Assembly: GCF_014191545.1 (NCBI RefSeq)
Contig: NZ_AP023361.1
Coordinates: 2,260,501 to 2,324,500, forward strand
Direction of reading: 5' to 3'
From: Terrihabitans soli
GTDB taxonomy: Bacteria; Pseudomonadota; Alphaproteobacteria; Rhizobiales; Methylopilaceae
Length of the DNA: 64,000 nt
Part shown: piece by piece, positions 34,778-43,100 of the stretch
Position numbering within the stretch: the first letter of the stretch is position 1
Layout: each line of letters starts with the position of its first letter
Program-made: the position numbers and the translations under genes
The notes under the pieces: generated by a model
Seen by the model: only the letters and a program-made list of their open reading frames with translations
Database searches by the model: none
What the model was told of the DNA's origin: nothing

Positions 34778-36703
34778 ATGGCTTCCAACATCACTCTCTC
34801 TGCAGGCGTTCGGCAGAATCTTCTGTCGCTGCAGAACACAGCCAGCCTCATGTCGACGACCCAGAATCGTCTTGCCACCGGCAAGAAGGTCAACTCGGCC
34901 CTCGACAACCCGACCTCCTTCTTCACTGCCCAGTCTCTCCAGAGCCGCGCCGGCGACATGTCCGCGCTTCTCGACAACATGACCTCGGGTATCAAGACTC
35001 TCGAAGCGGCCGACAACGGCCTCTCCGCGATCACGAAGACGGTCGAAAGCATGCAGTCGACGCTGCGCCAGGCCCGTCAGGACAAGTCCTTCAAGACCGA
35101 GTCCTACACGATCAACCTGGGCACCACTCCGGCCGGCACGGAAGAAATTTCGTTCCAGGGCGGTGCGGTCGGCACGACGGCTGTTGACGTTGCACTGACC
35201 GGCACGACCGGGGCGGCTGCCGCCACGGTCTCGACCGGCGCGTTTACGGCGATGGACTTCAACCCGGCGGCGGCTACCTCCGGTACGATTACGTCGGGTG
35301 CCTTCGGTTCTACGCTGACGTTCGACAACGCCGGCGACGAACTCGAAGTCGTTGTCGAAGTCAACGGCGTCAACCAGACGCTGACGATCGACGCTACGGC
35401 TGTCGCCGCTACGCTCGGCGTCGGTGTCACCACGATCACTGACGCGGACGAACTCGCGCAGGTCCTCGATGACCTCGCCACTGGTACGCTCAACGTTACC
35501 TCGACCGGTACGGCGGTGACTTTCACCTCGTCCACGACGGGTACGGGCTCCAGCATCGAGATCATCAGCGCGACCGCCACCAACGGCGGTGGTGCTAACA
35601 CGATCACCAACACCTCGGGTATCGCCGTTGCCGCACAGAATACCGGTTCCGCAACAGGTACGGCACGGACGTTGTCGTTTGATATTGCCATTGACGGCGC
35701 TGTTACGCCGACGACGGTCACGATCAACGCGGCGGCGGTTGCTCTCGTGGGCGACAACGACAACATCATCGACACTGTGGCCGAACTTGCGTCGATCATC
35801 GACGCTCAGGTTGGCGCCGGTGCGACGATCGGGTCGACGGCCACTGCGGTGACCTTCACTTCGGCCACGACCGGTGTGACGTCGGAAATCGACATCTCGA
35901 ACGTTGCGGTCGCCGGTAGCGGCGGCTTCACCAACACTTCGGGTCTCGCCACCGCCAACGACCTCGGCGCCGCCACTGGCGGTATCGCGGCCAAGACGGT
36001 CGACGAAATGGTGACGGCGATCAACGGCACGGCCGCGCTGGAAGGCAAGGTCCGTGCGTCGAACGACGGCGGCAAGCTCCGTATCGAGAACCTCTCGACC
36101 TCGGAACTGACGGTGACGGGTCTCGACGCCACCACCGGTGAACTCACCGGCGGCGTCGGCACCAGCGACATCGGCGGCAACACCGTTCGCACGAACCTCG
36201 TGAAGCAGTTCAACGAACTCCGCGACCAGCTCGACAAGCTGGCGGACGACGCGTCCTTCAACGGCGTGAACCTCCTGCGCGGCGACTTGCTGAAGCTGAC
36301 CTTCAACGAAACCGGCACCTCGACCATCGAGATCCAGGCCAAGGACGAAGACGGCGAAGAACGCGCCATCAACTCCGCCACCCTGGGCATCGACACGGCC
36401 ACGGATCCGGACTTCGACAGCGATGAAGGCATCGACGCCATCCTCGATGGCATGAAGGACGCTCTGGGCGTTCTGCGCGCGCAGTCTTCGAGCTTCGGTT
36501 CGAACCTGTCGATCGTTCAGAACCGCACGGAGTTCACCAAGTCGATGATCAACACCCTGCAGACCGGCGCCGACTCGCTGGTTCTGGCCGACACGAACGA
36601 GGAAGCGGCGAACATGCTCGCCCTTCAGACCCGCCAGCAGCTGTCTTCGACGGCTCTGTCGCTCGCTTCGCAGGCCGACCAGGCGGTTCTCCGCCTGTTC
36701 TGA
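34778..36703 (+). CDS. flagellin 2, with enlarged central domain
   Basis: A filament subunit of 641 residues from the ATG at 34778 (MASNITLSAG; AAAAGGGA upstream). A longer in-frame form to 34718 would translate the leader hairpin and is rejected. Both ends are almost identical to flagellin 1, including long stretches of identical DNA, which suggests recent duplication or gene conversion. The central domain (about 115-440) is Thr/Ala/Gly-rich and contains a tandem duplication of about 100 residues (roughly 190-295 and 303-405), each with a flagellin-IN-like motif (TLTIDATAV and TVTINAAAV) and a later AVTFTS-TTG strand. Confidence 0.95.
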   Translation: MASNITLSAGVRQNLLSLQNTASLMSTTQNRLATGKKVNSALDNPTSFFTAQSLQSRAGDMSALLDNMTSGIKTLEAADNGLSAITKTVESMQSTLRQARQDKSFKTESYTINLGTTPAGTEEISFQGGAVGTTAVDVALTGTTGAAAATVSTGAFTAMDFNPAAATSGTITSGAFGSTLTFDNAGDELEVVVEVNGVNQTLTIDATAVAATLGVGVTTITDADELAQVLDDLATGTLNVTSTGTAVTFTSSTTGTGSSIEIISATATNGGGANTITNTSGIAVAAQNTGSATGTARTLSFDIAIDGAVTPTTVTINAAAVALVGDNDNIIDTVAELASIIDAQVGAGATIGSTATAVTFTSATTGVTSEIDISNVAVAGSGGFTNTSGLATANDLGAATGGIAAKTVDEMVTAINGTAALEGKVRASNDGGKLRIENLSTSELTVTGLDATTGELTGGVGTSDIGGNTVRTNLVKQFNELRDQLDKLADDASFNGVNLLRGDLLKLTFNETGTSTIEIQAKDEDGEERAINSATLGIDTATDPDFDSDEGIDAILDGMKDALGVLRAQSSSFGSNLSIVQNRTEFTKSMINTLQTGADSLVLADTNEEAANMLALQTRQQLSSTALSLASQADQAVLRLF

Positions 36704-36727
36704 TCTGCAGAGATCGGTCCAAGACAG

Positions 36728-36760
36728 AAACGGCGGGCTTCGGCCCGCCGTTTTTTTTTT
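36728..36760 (+). terminator. intrinsic terminator of flagellin 2
   Basis: AAACGGCGGGC, TTCG-type loop, GCCCGCCGTTT, within a run of ten or more T. A very strong Rho-independent terminator. Confidence 0.95.
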
Positions 36761-36808
36761 GCAAAAAGCACGAGTAACCGCTCGTTTACCGTGTCTCTGA
36801 GGGTTCCG

Positions 36809-36823
36809 TTAACCATAAATTAG
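36809..36823 (+). promoter_or_regulatory. CtrA-like box upstream of flagellin 3
   Basis: TTAA-CCATAAA-TTAG, one mismatch from consensus and containing the TTAACCAT half-site, 66-80 bases before the start codon. The best CtrA candidate among the three flagellin promoters. Confidence 0.5.
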
Positions 36824-36843
36824 CTGCCCCCGGCTGAAATGAC

Positions 36844-36865
36844 CGGAGTTACTCGTGCGACTCCG
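36844..36865 (+). promoter_or_regulatory. leader hairpin of flagellin 3
   Basis: CGGAGT, ten-base loop, ACTCCG, 24-45 bases before the ATG. It has the same relative position as the hairpins of flagellins 1 and 2 but lacks their TTCCAGRAGG motif. Confidence 0.3.
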
Positions 36866-36888
36866 AATCGATTTCAGACGAGGGATTT

Positions 36889-38433
36889 ATGGCCGACATC
36901 ACTCTTTCCGCAGGCGTGCGTCAGAATCTGCTTTCCTTGCAGAAGACGGCCGACCTGATGTCGACGACGCAGAACCGGCTCGCCACGGGCAAGAAGGTCA
37001 ACTCGGCCCTCGACAACCCAACCAACTTCTTCACCTCGCAGTCCCTGAGCGTGCGCGCTGGCGATATGTCCGCCCTGCTCGACAATATGACCGCGGGCAT
37101 CAAGACGCTCGAAGCGGCCGATAACGGCCTGACGGCGATCACCAAAACGATCGAGAGCATGCAGTCCACGATGCGCCAGGCGCGTCAGGACCGCTCCTTC
37201 AAGACCGGCACCTATGTGATGAATATGCCGACCACCCCGGCCGGCACCGAAGTCCTGTCCTTCACGGGCGGACAATTCGGCACCACCACCGAGACCATCT
37301 CGCTGGTCACAGGCTCGACCGAACCGGTTCTCACCGGTAGCGGTGCCTTCGTGCCGCTCGATGTGACAACCGGCGACGAAGTCTACGGCTTCAACGTTAC
37401 GCTCGATGACGGCGGTGCTGCAGGCACCCCGGTCACGATTTCGCTCACGAACGCCGCCGATACGGACGGCGACCTCGACATCGAACTGACGGAAGTGATC
37501 ACCGCAATCAATGCCGATCTCGCGGCCGCGACCTCCGATGTCCGCGTCCGCGACTCCGTCGCCTCGCCGGGCCGCCTCGAATTCTACATCGCCTCCGGCA
37601 CGCATATCGGCACCGATGCGACGATCACGGTTGGTACCTTCACCAACGGCGGTACCTCACCGGACCCGACGACGCAGTTCCAGTTCGGCGCCACGGCCAA
37701 CGCGGACGGCGGCGACCGCGGCCGCACGGTTGAAGAGATGGTTCTTGCCATCAACAGCGACACCGATCTCCGCGGCAAGATCCGCGCATCCAACGACAAT
37801 GGCCGTCTGCTTATCGAGAACTTCTCGACGCAGGAGATGACCGTCACCGGTTTCAACACCTCCGGCGAAATCACCGGCGGCGTCTCGACCCAGACCATCG
37901 GCGGCAACTCGGTGCGCGCCAACCTCACCAAGCAGTATAATGAGCTGCGCGACCAGTTGAACAAGCTGGCGGACGATGCCTCTTACGGCGGCGTCAATCT
38001 TCTGCGAGGCGATCTTCTGAAGTTGACCTTCAATGAAACCGGCACTTCGACCATCGATATCCAGGCCAAGGATCTCGACGGCCTCGAGCGCCCGATCAAC
38101 ACCTCGACTCTCGAACTCGATTTTGCCGAAGAAGAACAGTTCGACAGCGAAGCTTCGATCGACGCGCGTCTCGACGATCTGGTGCAGGCGCTCGGCGTGA
38201 TCCGCTCGCAGTCTTCGAATTTCGGTTCGAACCTGTCGATCGTCGAAAACCGCACCGAGTTCACCAAAGCGATGATCAACACGCTGCAGACCGGCGCCGA
38301 CTCGCTGGTGCTCGCCGACACGAACGAAGAAGCAGCCAATATGCTGGCACTGCAGACGCGCCAGCAGCTGTCGCAAACCGCCCTGTCCCTGGCCTCTCAG
38401 GCTGACCAGGCGGTTCTTCGCCTCTTCGGCTAA
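36889..38433 (+). CDS. flagellin 3
   Basis: A filament subunit of 514 residues beginning MADITLSAGVRQNLLSLQKT. It has the same conserved terminal helices as its neighbours but is more diverged from them than they are from each other (for example NFFTSQSLSVRAGDMSALLD, and LSQTALSLASQADQAVLRLFG at the end, with an extra Gly). The central domain has a flagellin-IN-like strand (GTPVTISLTNAADTDGDLDI). No terminator separates it clearly from flbT about 100 bases downstream, so flbT-flaF may be reached by read-through. Confidence 0.95.
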   Translation: MADITLSAGVRQNLLSLQKTADLMSTTQNRLATGKKVNSALDNPTNFFTSQSLSVRAGDMSALLDNMTAGIKTLEAADNGLTAITKTIESMQSTMRQARQDRSFKTGTYVMNMPTTPAGTEVLSFTGGQFGTTTETISLVTGSTEPVLTGSGAFVPLDVTTGDEVYGFNVTLDDGGAAGTPVTISLTNAADTDGDLDIELTEVITAINADLAAATSDVRVRDSVASPGRLEFYIASGTHIGTDATITVGTFTNGGTSPDPTTQFQFGATANADGGDRGRTVEEMVLAINSDTDLRGKIRASNDNGRLLIENFSTQEMTVTGFNTSGEITGGVSTQTIGGNSVRANLTKQYNELRDQLNKLADDASYGGVNLLRGDLLKLTFNETGTSTIDIQAKDLDGLERPINTSTLELDFAEEEQFDSEASIDARLDDLVQALGVIRSQSSNFGSNLSIVENRTEFTKAMINTLQTGADSLVLADTNEEAANMLALQTRQQLSQTALSLASQADQAVLRLFG

Positions 38434-38535
38434 GCGCCCCTCGGGGTTGAGGTTTAGGCGGTTCGCTAAGAATGTCCGCTTTGCCTTTAGCCCCGGGCCC
38501 GCTGGCTGTATGATGGCGAATCAGGAGGATTTCCG

Positions 38536-38940
38536 ATGGCTCTCAAAGTCGAACTGAAGCCCGGCGAGCGGATCATCCTCGGCGAATGCGTCATCACCAA
38601 TGACAACCAGCGCACACGCCTGTTTATCGAAGGCGATGCGCCTATCCTTCGCGAGAAGGACATCCTGACGCCCGAGACGGCCGATACCCCTGCAAAGCGC
38701 GTCTATCTTTGCGTCCAGCTTATGTATCTTGAGCGCGATACGTCTAAATTGCGCGACGAATATTTCACTCTTGTAGGCGACTTTGTAAGGGCCGCACCGA
38801 GCAGTCTTGCGATTGTAGATGCCGTAAATAATGCCATCTTAACGAACGCGCTCTACAAAGCCCTGAAAGAAGCCAAGCACCTGATCGAGTTTGAAACGAG
38901 GCTCATCGAACATGCACAGCGGCGCGCAGGCATACGCTAA
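38536..38940 (+). CDS. flbT: flagellin mRNA-binding repressor FlbT
   Basis: In Caulobacter, FlbT binds the flagellin 5' leader and promotes mRNA decay when the hook is unfinished. It is 134 residues with the family start LKPGERIILGECVITNDNQR and the core VQLMYLERDTSKLRDEYFTL. AGGAGG lies seven bases before the ATG, a strong ribosome site. It overlaps flaF by 29 bases. The flagellin leaders of this window carry hairpins that could be its targets. Confidence 0.94.
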   Translation: MALKVELKPGERIILGECVITNDNQRTRLFIEGDAPILREKDILTPETADTPAKRVYLCVQLMYLERDTSKLRDEYFTLVGDFVRAAPSSLAIVDAVNNAILTNALYKALKEAKHLIEFETRLIEHAQRRAGIR

Positions 38941-39289
38941 AACTGCAAAAACGACCGCGGGTCCGCGCGACCTTGAGGCCAGCCTTCTCATCCAGGCTGC
39001 AAACAAGTTGCAGGCCGTCGTCAGCGGCACCGTCACCGATACCGCTGAGATGCGCGACGCGCTGCGCTATAACCGTAAGCTCTGGACAATCCTTGCGACC
39101 TCCGCCACCGCGGCGGAAAATCCCCTGCCCCCGCAGATCAAGCAGAACATCGGCAACATCGCGATGTTCGTCCTGCCGCAATGCGTTGAGCTGGAAGCCA
39201 ATCCGGTTCCGCAGCGTATGGGCTCTCTCGTCAACATTAACCGCGAGCTCGCCGCCGGCCTCATGCAGAAGGCGCCCGGCACGGTCTAA
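38912..39289 (+). CDS. flaF: flagellin biosynthesis regulator FlaF
   Basis: A positive factor for flagellin translation or secretion that opposes FlbT. It is 125 residues from the ATG at 38912 (MHSGAQAYAKTAKTTAGPRD), within flbT. An in-frame upstream form at 38891 is less likely. The family block RYNRKLWTILATSATAAENP and the C-terminal VNINRELAAGLMQKAPGTV are clear. It ends before a bidirectional terminator shared with flgL. Confidence 0.93.
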   Translation: MHSGAQAYAKTAKTTAGPRDLEASLLIQAANKLQAVVSGTVTDTAEMRDALRYNRKLWTILATSATAAENPLPPQIKQNIGNIAMFVLPQCVELEANPVPQRMGSLVNINRELAAGLMQKAPGTV

Positions 39290-39305
39290 CGGTACATACC
39301 AAATG

Positions 39306-39335
39306 CAAAAAGCCGGGCTTTCGCCCGGCTTTTTT
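39306..39335. terminator. bidirectional terminator between flaF and flgL
   Basis: AAAAAGCCGGGC, short loop, GCCCGGCTTTTT. The A-run before and T-run after make it work on both strands, so it ends the convergent flbT-flaF and flgE-flgK-flgL transcripts. Confidence 0.92.
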
Positions 39336-39349
39336 GTTGCCTATTTTTC

Positions 39350-41209
39350 TTAGAGGAAGTTGACCAGCGAGAGCTGCGAGATGATCGCCGTCGTCTGATA
39401 GCTCGCCTGAAGATTGGTCTGCAGCGCAAGAATATTCGCCGCCACCTCTTCCTTGCTGATGCCCTCGACATTCGCGAGCATTGTCTCGAGCGTCGCCTTC
39501 TGCGTCTTGTGGCGCTCGCCGGCCGCCTGCGAGAACGCCGCGACCTGGGTGATGTCGGTCGCAACAGCCCGCAGCGAAGCCGCGCCGCCGTCTTCGGCCA
39601 TGGCCGGCCGCGTGCGCTCGATCAGTTCGCCATACTGCTTCTTGCCGAGCGTCGAATTGGAATCGAGTTCCATGGCGGCGAAGGCGCCGAGATTTTCCAT
39701 GAACTCGCGGATACCGTCTTCATTGGCGCGCGCGCCGTAATTGGCGGTCAGCGTCGAGTCGATGCGGGCAACCTGAGTGAGCCGCGCCGAACCCGCGCCG
39801 CTTTCGCCCTTGTACCAATCGACCGTCGTCGCCGTTCCATCGACCAAAGTCGTTGCGGTTTCCGGCGGCATGGAACCGACGCGCTGCGGCGGCTCGCCGA
39901 AGAAATCGCGCGATCCCTGGACCGAGGAGGCCGCGGCAAGCGAGGTCGTCGCCTGCTTCTTCACGGCGCCGTCGAGAGCGGACGCAAAGTTCTGGGCGGT
40001 AGCGTTCAGGTCGACCGTGCCCGCACCGGTATAGGCGATCTGGAATGTATGCTTTTCGAGTTCTTCGGCCTTCACCGTACCGTTGATGCCAAGCTTGGCG
40101 CCCACCGTACCGGTGATCGCAAGGTCGGTTCCGTTGGTGCTGGTGATGCGGACCTGACGAGTCGCCGGGTCGAGTTCGGCATTGGCGACACCGGTCAAGC
40201 CTTCGATCTGGGTCATGAGATCATCGACCGTGGCGGTCGTCGAAATCTGGCCCGCACCGGGCACACCCGCGACAACCGAAATCGTCTGGCCGTTGATCGT
40301 GAGCGTATCGCCGGCGACAAGGCCAACCATCGGATCGTTCAGCGCCGTCGTACCGAGCGTGCCGACCGGAAGCTGGCTGCCATTGGCCTGCGCGACGAGT
40401 TCCGGCGCGGGCGGATTGTTTGAGGCGGTTAGCTTGATTTCTTCCGTCGATCCGTCCGGCAAAGTCAGCGCCACGCGCACGACATCGCCGGGCTTGGGCG
40501 TGCCCATGACCTGGACCGTGATCTGCGGCGGCGAGCCGCTCGCGCTGGTCACCCCGAACGCGCCGGGCTGGTTGGTCGAAACAGCGCCGAGCTTGAAACC
40601 GAATGCGTTCACCGCAGCCGACTCCGCCAGAGTCACGGTTGCGCCCGCCGCTGTCGCCTGCGTGAGGCGCCCGCGCCCATCAGCGCCGAGATCGGCGGCC
40701 CTGCGCTGCTGAATGACCGTCAGAAGGCCGTCGCGGCCGACCGTGCCGTCGAAAATTTCCGAGGCGCTAGCGACGGGCCGTGAGTCGACATCGCGGCCGC
40801 CGAAGAGATAGACGCCGGCGACATCGACATTGAGCGCCTCGACCGCGGTGTCGAACCGCGTCCGTGCCGCCGACTGCGCAAGCGTCTTGCTGCCGGCCAG
40901 GAGATAATTGTTCGGATCGAGATCGCCGCGCGTATCGGCCGCGATATCGACGAGGCCGGTCAGGCTCGTCATCATCAGATTGGTGCGCAGGCTGACCTGG
41001 GTGAGATTGCTCTGATACGAATCCACCGCCGAAAGCTTGCCGCGCACCGAGAGCGCGATCGTGCGGTCATTGCCGAGGCCGGCATAATCCTGCGATTTCT
41101 GCCCCGTTGCGAGCTGAAGGCTCAGCGAATCGAGACGCGCGCGCATCTGCGTCAGCGCGCGCGAATACGAGGCGTTGAAAATTCCGGTGCCGTTGATCGA
41201 GCTACTCAT
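39350..41209 (-). CDS. flgL: hook-filament junction protein FlgL, enlarged
   Basis: The junction protein between FlgK and the filament. It is 619 residues, well above the usual about 300-350. Ends are typical: SSSINGTGIFNASYSRALTQ with MRARLDSLSLQLATGQKSQD at the N-terminus and ANILALQTNLQASYQTTAII at the C-terminus. A large central insertion (about 210-400) contains an IN-type module (DTLTINGQTISVVAGVPGAG). I take the ATG at 41209, which has GAGG at nine bases. The ATG two codons upstream is also possible. It is last in the unit flgE-flgK-flgL. Confidence 0.9.
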   Translation of the reverse strand: MSSSINGTGIFNASYSRALTQMRARLDSLSLQLATGQKSQDYAGLGNDRTIALSVRGKLSAVDSYQSNLTQVSLRTNLMMTSLTGLVDIAADTRGDLDPNNYLLAGSKTLAQSAARTRFDTAVEALNVDVAGVYLFGGRDVDSRPVASASEIFDGTVGRDGLLTVIQQRRAADLGADGRGRLTQATAAGATVTLAESAAVNAFGFKLGAVSTNQPGAFGVTSASGSPPQITVQVMGTPKPGDVVRVALTLPDGSTEEIKLTASNNPPAPELVAQANGSQLPVGTLGTTALNDPMVGLVAGDTLTINGQTISVVAGVPGAGQISTTATVDDLMTQIEGLTGVANAELDPATRQVRITSTNGTDLAITGTVGAKLGINGTVKAEELEKHTFQIAYTGAGTVDLNATAQNFASALDGAVKKQATTSLAAASSVQGSRDFFGEPPQRVGSMPPETATTLVDGTATTVDWYKGESGAGSARLTQVARIDSTLTANYGARANEDGIREFMENLGAFAAMELDSNSTLGKKQYGELIERTRPAMAEDGGAASLRAVATDITQVAAFSQAAGERHKTQKATLETMLANVEGISKEEVAANILALQTNLQASYQTTAIISQLSLVNFL

Positions 41210-41220
41210 GATCATTCACC

Positions 41221-43062
41221 TCACATCGCCAGCAATATGTCGATCATCTCTTTAACCGTGGAGATGACTCGCGCATTGGCGGCATAGGCGGACTGCAACT
41301 GCAGAAGCTTGGCCATTTCCTCATCGACATCGACGCCGGACTTCTCGATGAACCGGTCTTGCAGCGAGGTCACGACAACTTCCTGGCCCTCCTGCACGCG
41401 CGAGGCGATGTCGGCGTTCGAGGCCTGAGTTTCGATCAGGGTTCGGGCAAAATCGGCGATCGATCCGGTGAACGGGCTGTTGGTGCCGCCGACGCCGGTA
41501 TCGGAGCGATATTGCAGCGTCGGGTTTTCCAGCGCGTCGCGCAGGAAGGTGGCGCGCGCCGCATCGCCTGAGGCGGTCGGCGTCTGATAATTCACGAGAA
41601 GCGCGGGATCGTTGACCAGCGCTTCATTAAGCTGGATGCGCGAGGCAAAGCCGAGCCTCTGCCCGCCGCCTTCGAGGCTGTTCGTATAAAGCGAACCGCC
41701 ATCGAGGAAGAACGGCAGCGCAAGGCCATCGCCCGTCAGCGCCGTAGCCGTCGCGCGGGCCGAGGCGCCGGTGACATCGACCGCGGCCGTTGCCGCATCG
41801 AAGGTGATCGTCGAACCTGTGTTCGTGACGACGAAATCCGTGCCGAGCGCCGCCTGCATCTGGGCTGCGACAGACGCCGGACCACCCGAAAAATCGATGC
41901 CGTAAACCGTATCGTTCGGATCGGCCGTGACGTCATTGGCCAACGGCAGAAGCGACGGATCGTCGATCGCGACAAAGGTCACCGTGCGCGATTGTCCGCC
42001 CGGCAGCTGATCGTAGGTCAGCGTCATCTTGTTGCCGGGCTGAATGTCCGACACGTCAAGATCAAAGCCGGTGCCGTTCGCAACGCCGTTGACCGGCGTC
42101 GTGCCGAGCGCTTCGGCCATGGACGATGCCAACTCATCGAGCTGGCGCTGCGCTTCGACAAGAATATTGTCGCGCAGTTCGACATAGGCTTTCAGCTCGC
42201 CCGAACGCAACTTGTCGCCGGCGAGAAGGTCCTTCGGCTGACCGTCCGGACCGATCAGGAGCACGGTGCCGATATTGCGCTCAGCCGGATCTTCCGAATA
42301 GAGCGCGTGCGGCACCATAGCCGCGGGCCCTTCGAATTTCAGTTCCGAGGCCGTGTTGTCGACGAAGAGCGCGGCGCCGCCGGTCGTGTAGATCGACAGG
42401 CGTCCGCTGACTTCGGACACGCGGACATCGACATATTCAGAAAGTTCCGAGATGAACAGATCGCGCTGATCGAGAATGTCGGGCGAAACATCCTGGCCGG
42501 CCGCCGTCATCACACCGATCTGCTGCTGGACCTTTTCAAGACCCTGCAGCGAAGCGTTGACGCGATCGACGGTGTTGGAAATGCCGCGATCGGCATCCTG
42601 GCGCATGCTCTGGATGCTGGAGGACATGCCCTTCAGCTGCTGCACCATCAGCTTCGCCTGGTTCAGGACGTCCTGACGGGCAGATTGCGAGGACGGTGTC
42701 GTGGCGAGCGCATCGAGCGCATTGGTGAAATCGCCGACGCGTTTGTCGAGCGAGTTCGCCCCGCCCGGCGTGCCATACAGAGACTGGAGCTGACCGAGAT
42801 AGTTCGAGGCGACACTGGAGAAGGCGAGGCCGCTCGTCTCCGTCCGCAGCTGACGCTGCACATAAGTGTCGATTTCGCGCGTAATGGCCGCAACACGTAC
42901 GCCGGCCGAACGGTCAGCGATAATGTCCGATTCCAGGACAATGTTTTTCTTCGTGTAGCCGCGCGTATTGACGTTGGCGACATTCGAGGAAACGAGTTCG
43001 ATCCCGGACTGCGTCGTGCGCAGTCCGGAAAGCGATGTCGTCAGGGCGGTACTCAGACCCAT
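41221..43062 (-). CDS. flgK: hook-associated protein 1 FlgK
   Basis: The first junction protein on top of the hook. It is 613 residues with the N-terminal signature TALTTSLSGLRTTQSGIELV then SSNVANVNTRGYTKKN, the FlgK-type KRVGDFTNALDALATTPSSQ, and the C-terminal VDEEMAKLLQLQSAYAANAR with VISTVKEMIDILLAM. It lies between flgE and flgL. The length is at the upper end of the normal range. Confidence 0.96.
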   Translation of the reverse strand: MGLSTALTTSLSGLRTTQSGIELVSSNVANVNTRGYTKKNIVLESDIIADRSAGVRVAAITREIDTYVQRQLRTETSGLAFSSVASNYLGQLQSLYGTPGGANSLDKRVGDFTNALDALATTPSSQSARQDVLNQAKLMVQQLKGMSSSIQSMRQDADRGISNTVDRVNASLQGLEKVQQQIGVMTAAGQDVSPDILDQRDLFISELSEYVDVRVSEVSGRLSIYTTGGAALFVDNTASELKFEGPAAMVPHALYSEDPAERNIGTVLLIGPDGQPKDLLAGDKLRSGELKAYVELRDNILVEAQRQLDELASSMAEALGTTPVNGVANGTGFDLDVSDIQPGNKMTLTYDQLPGGQSRTVTFVAIDDPSLLPLANDVTADPNDTVYGIDFSGGPASVAAQMQAALGTDFVVTNTGSTITFDAATAAVDVTGASARATATALTGDGLALPFFLDGGSLYTNSLEGGGQRLGFASRIQLNEALVNDPALLVNYQTPTASGDAARATFLRDALENPTLQYRSDTGVGGTNSPFTGSIADFARTLIETQASNADIASRVQEGQEVVVTSLQDRFIEKSGVDVDEEMAKLLQLQSAYAANARVISTVKEMIDILLAM

Positions 43063-43100
43063 ACGCGTCTCCTAAAAGCTGCCTTTGCGGCCGCTAATCC

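Noticed and set aside
34744-35187. TTG just after AGGAGG in the flagellin 2 leader opening a 147-codon frame
   Set aside because: It is out of frame with the flagellin and has no family features. AGGAGG sits in a hairpin with only three-base spacing to the TTG.
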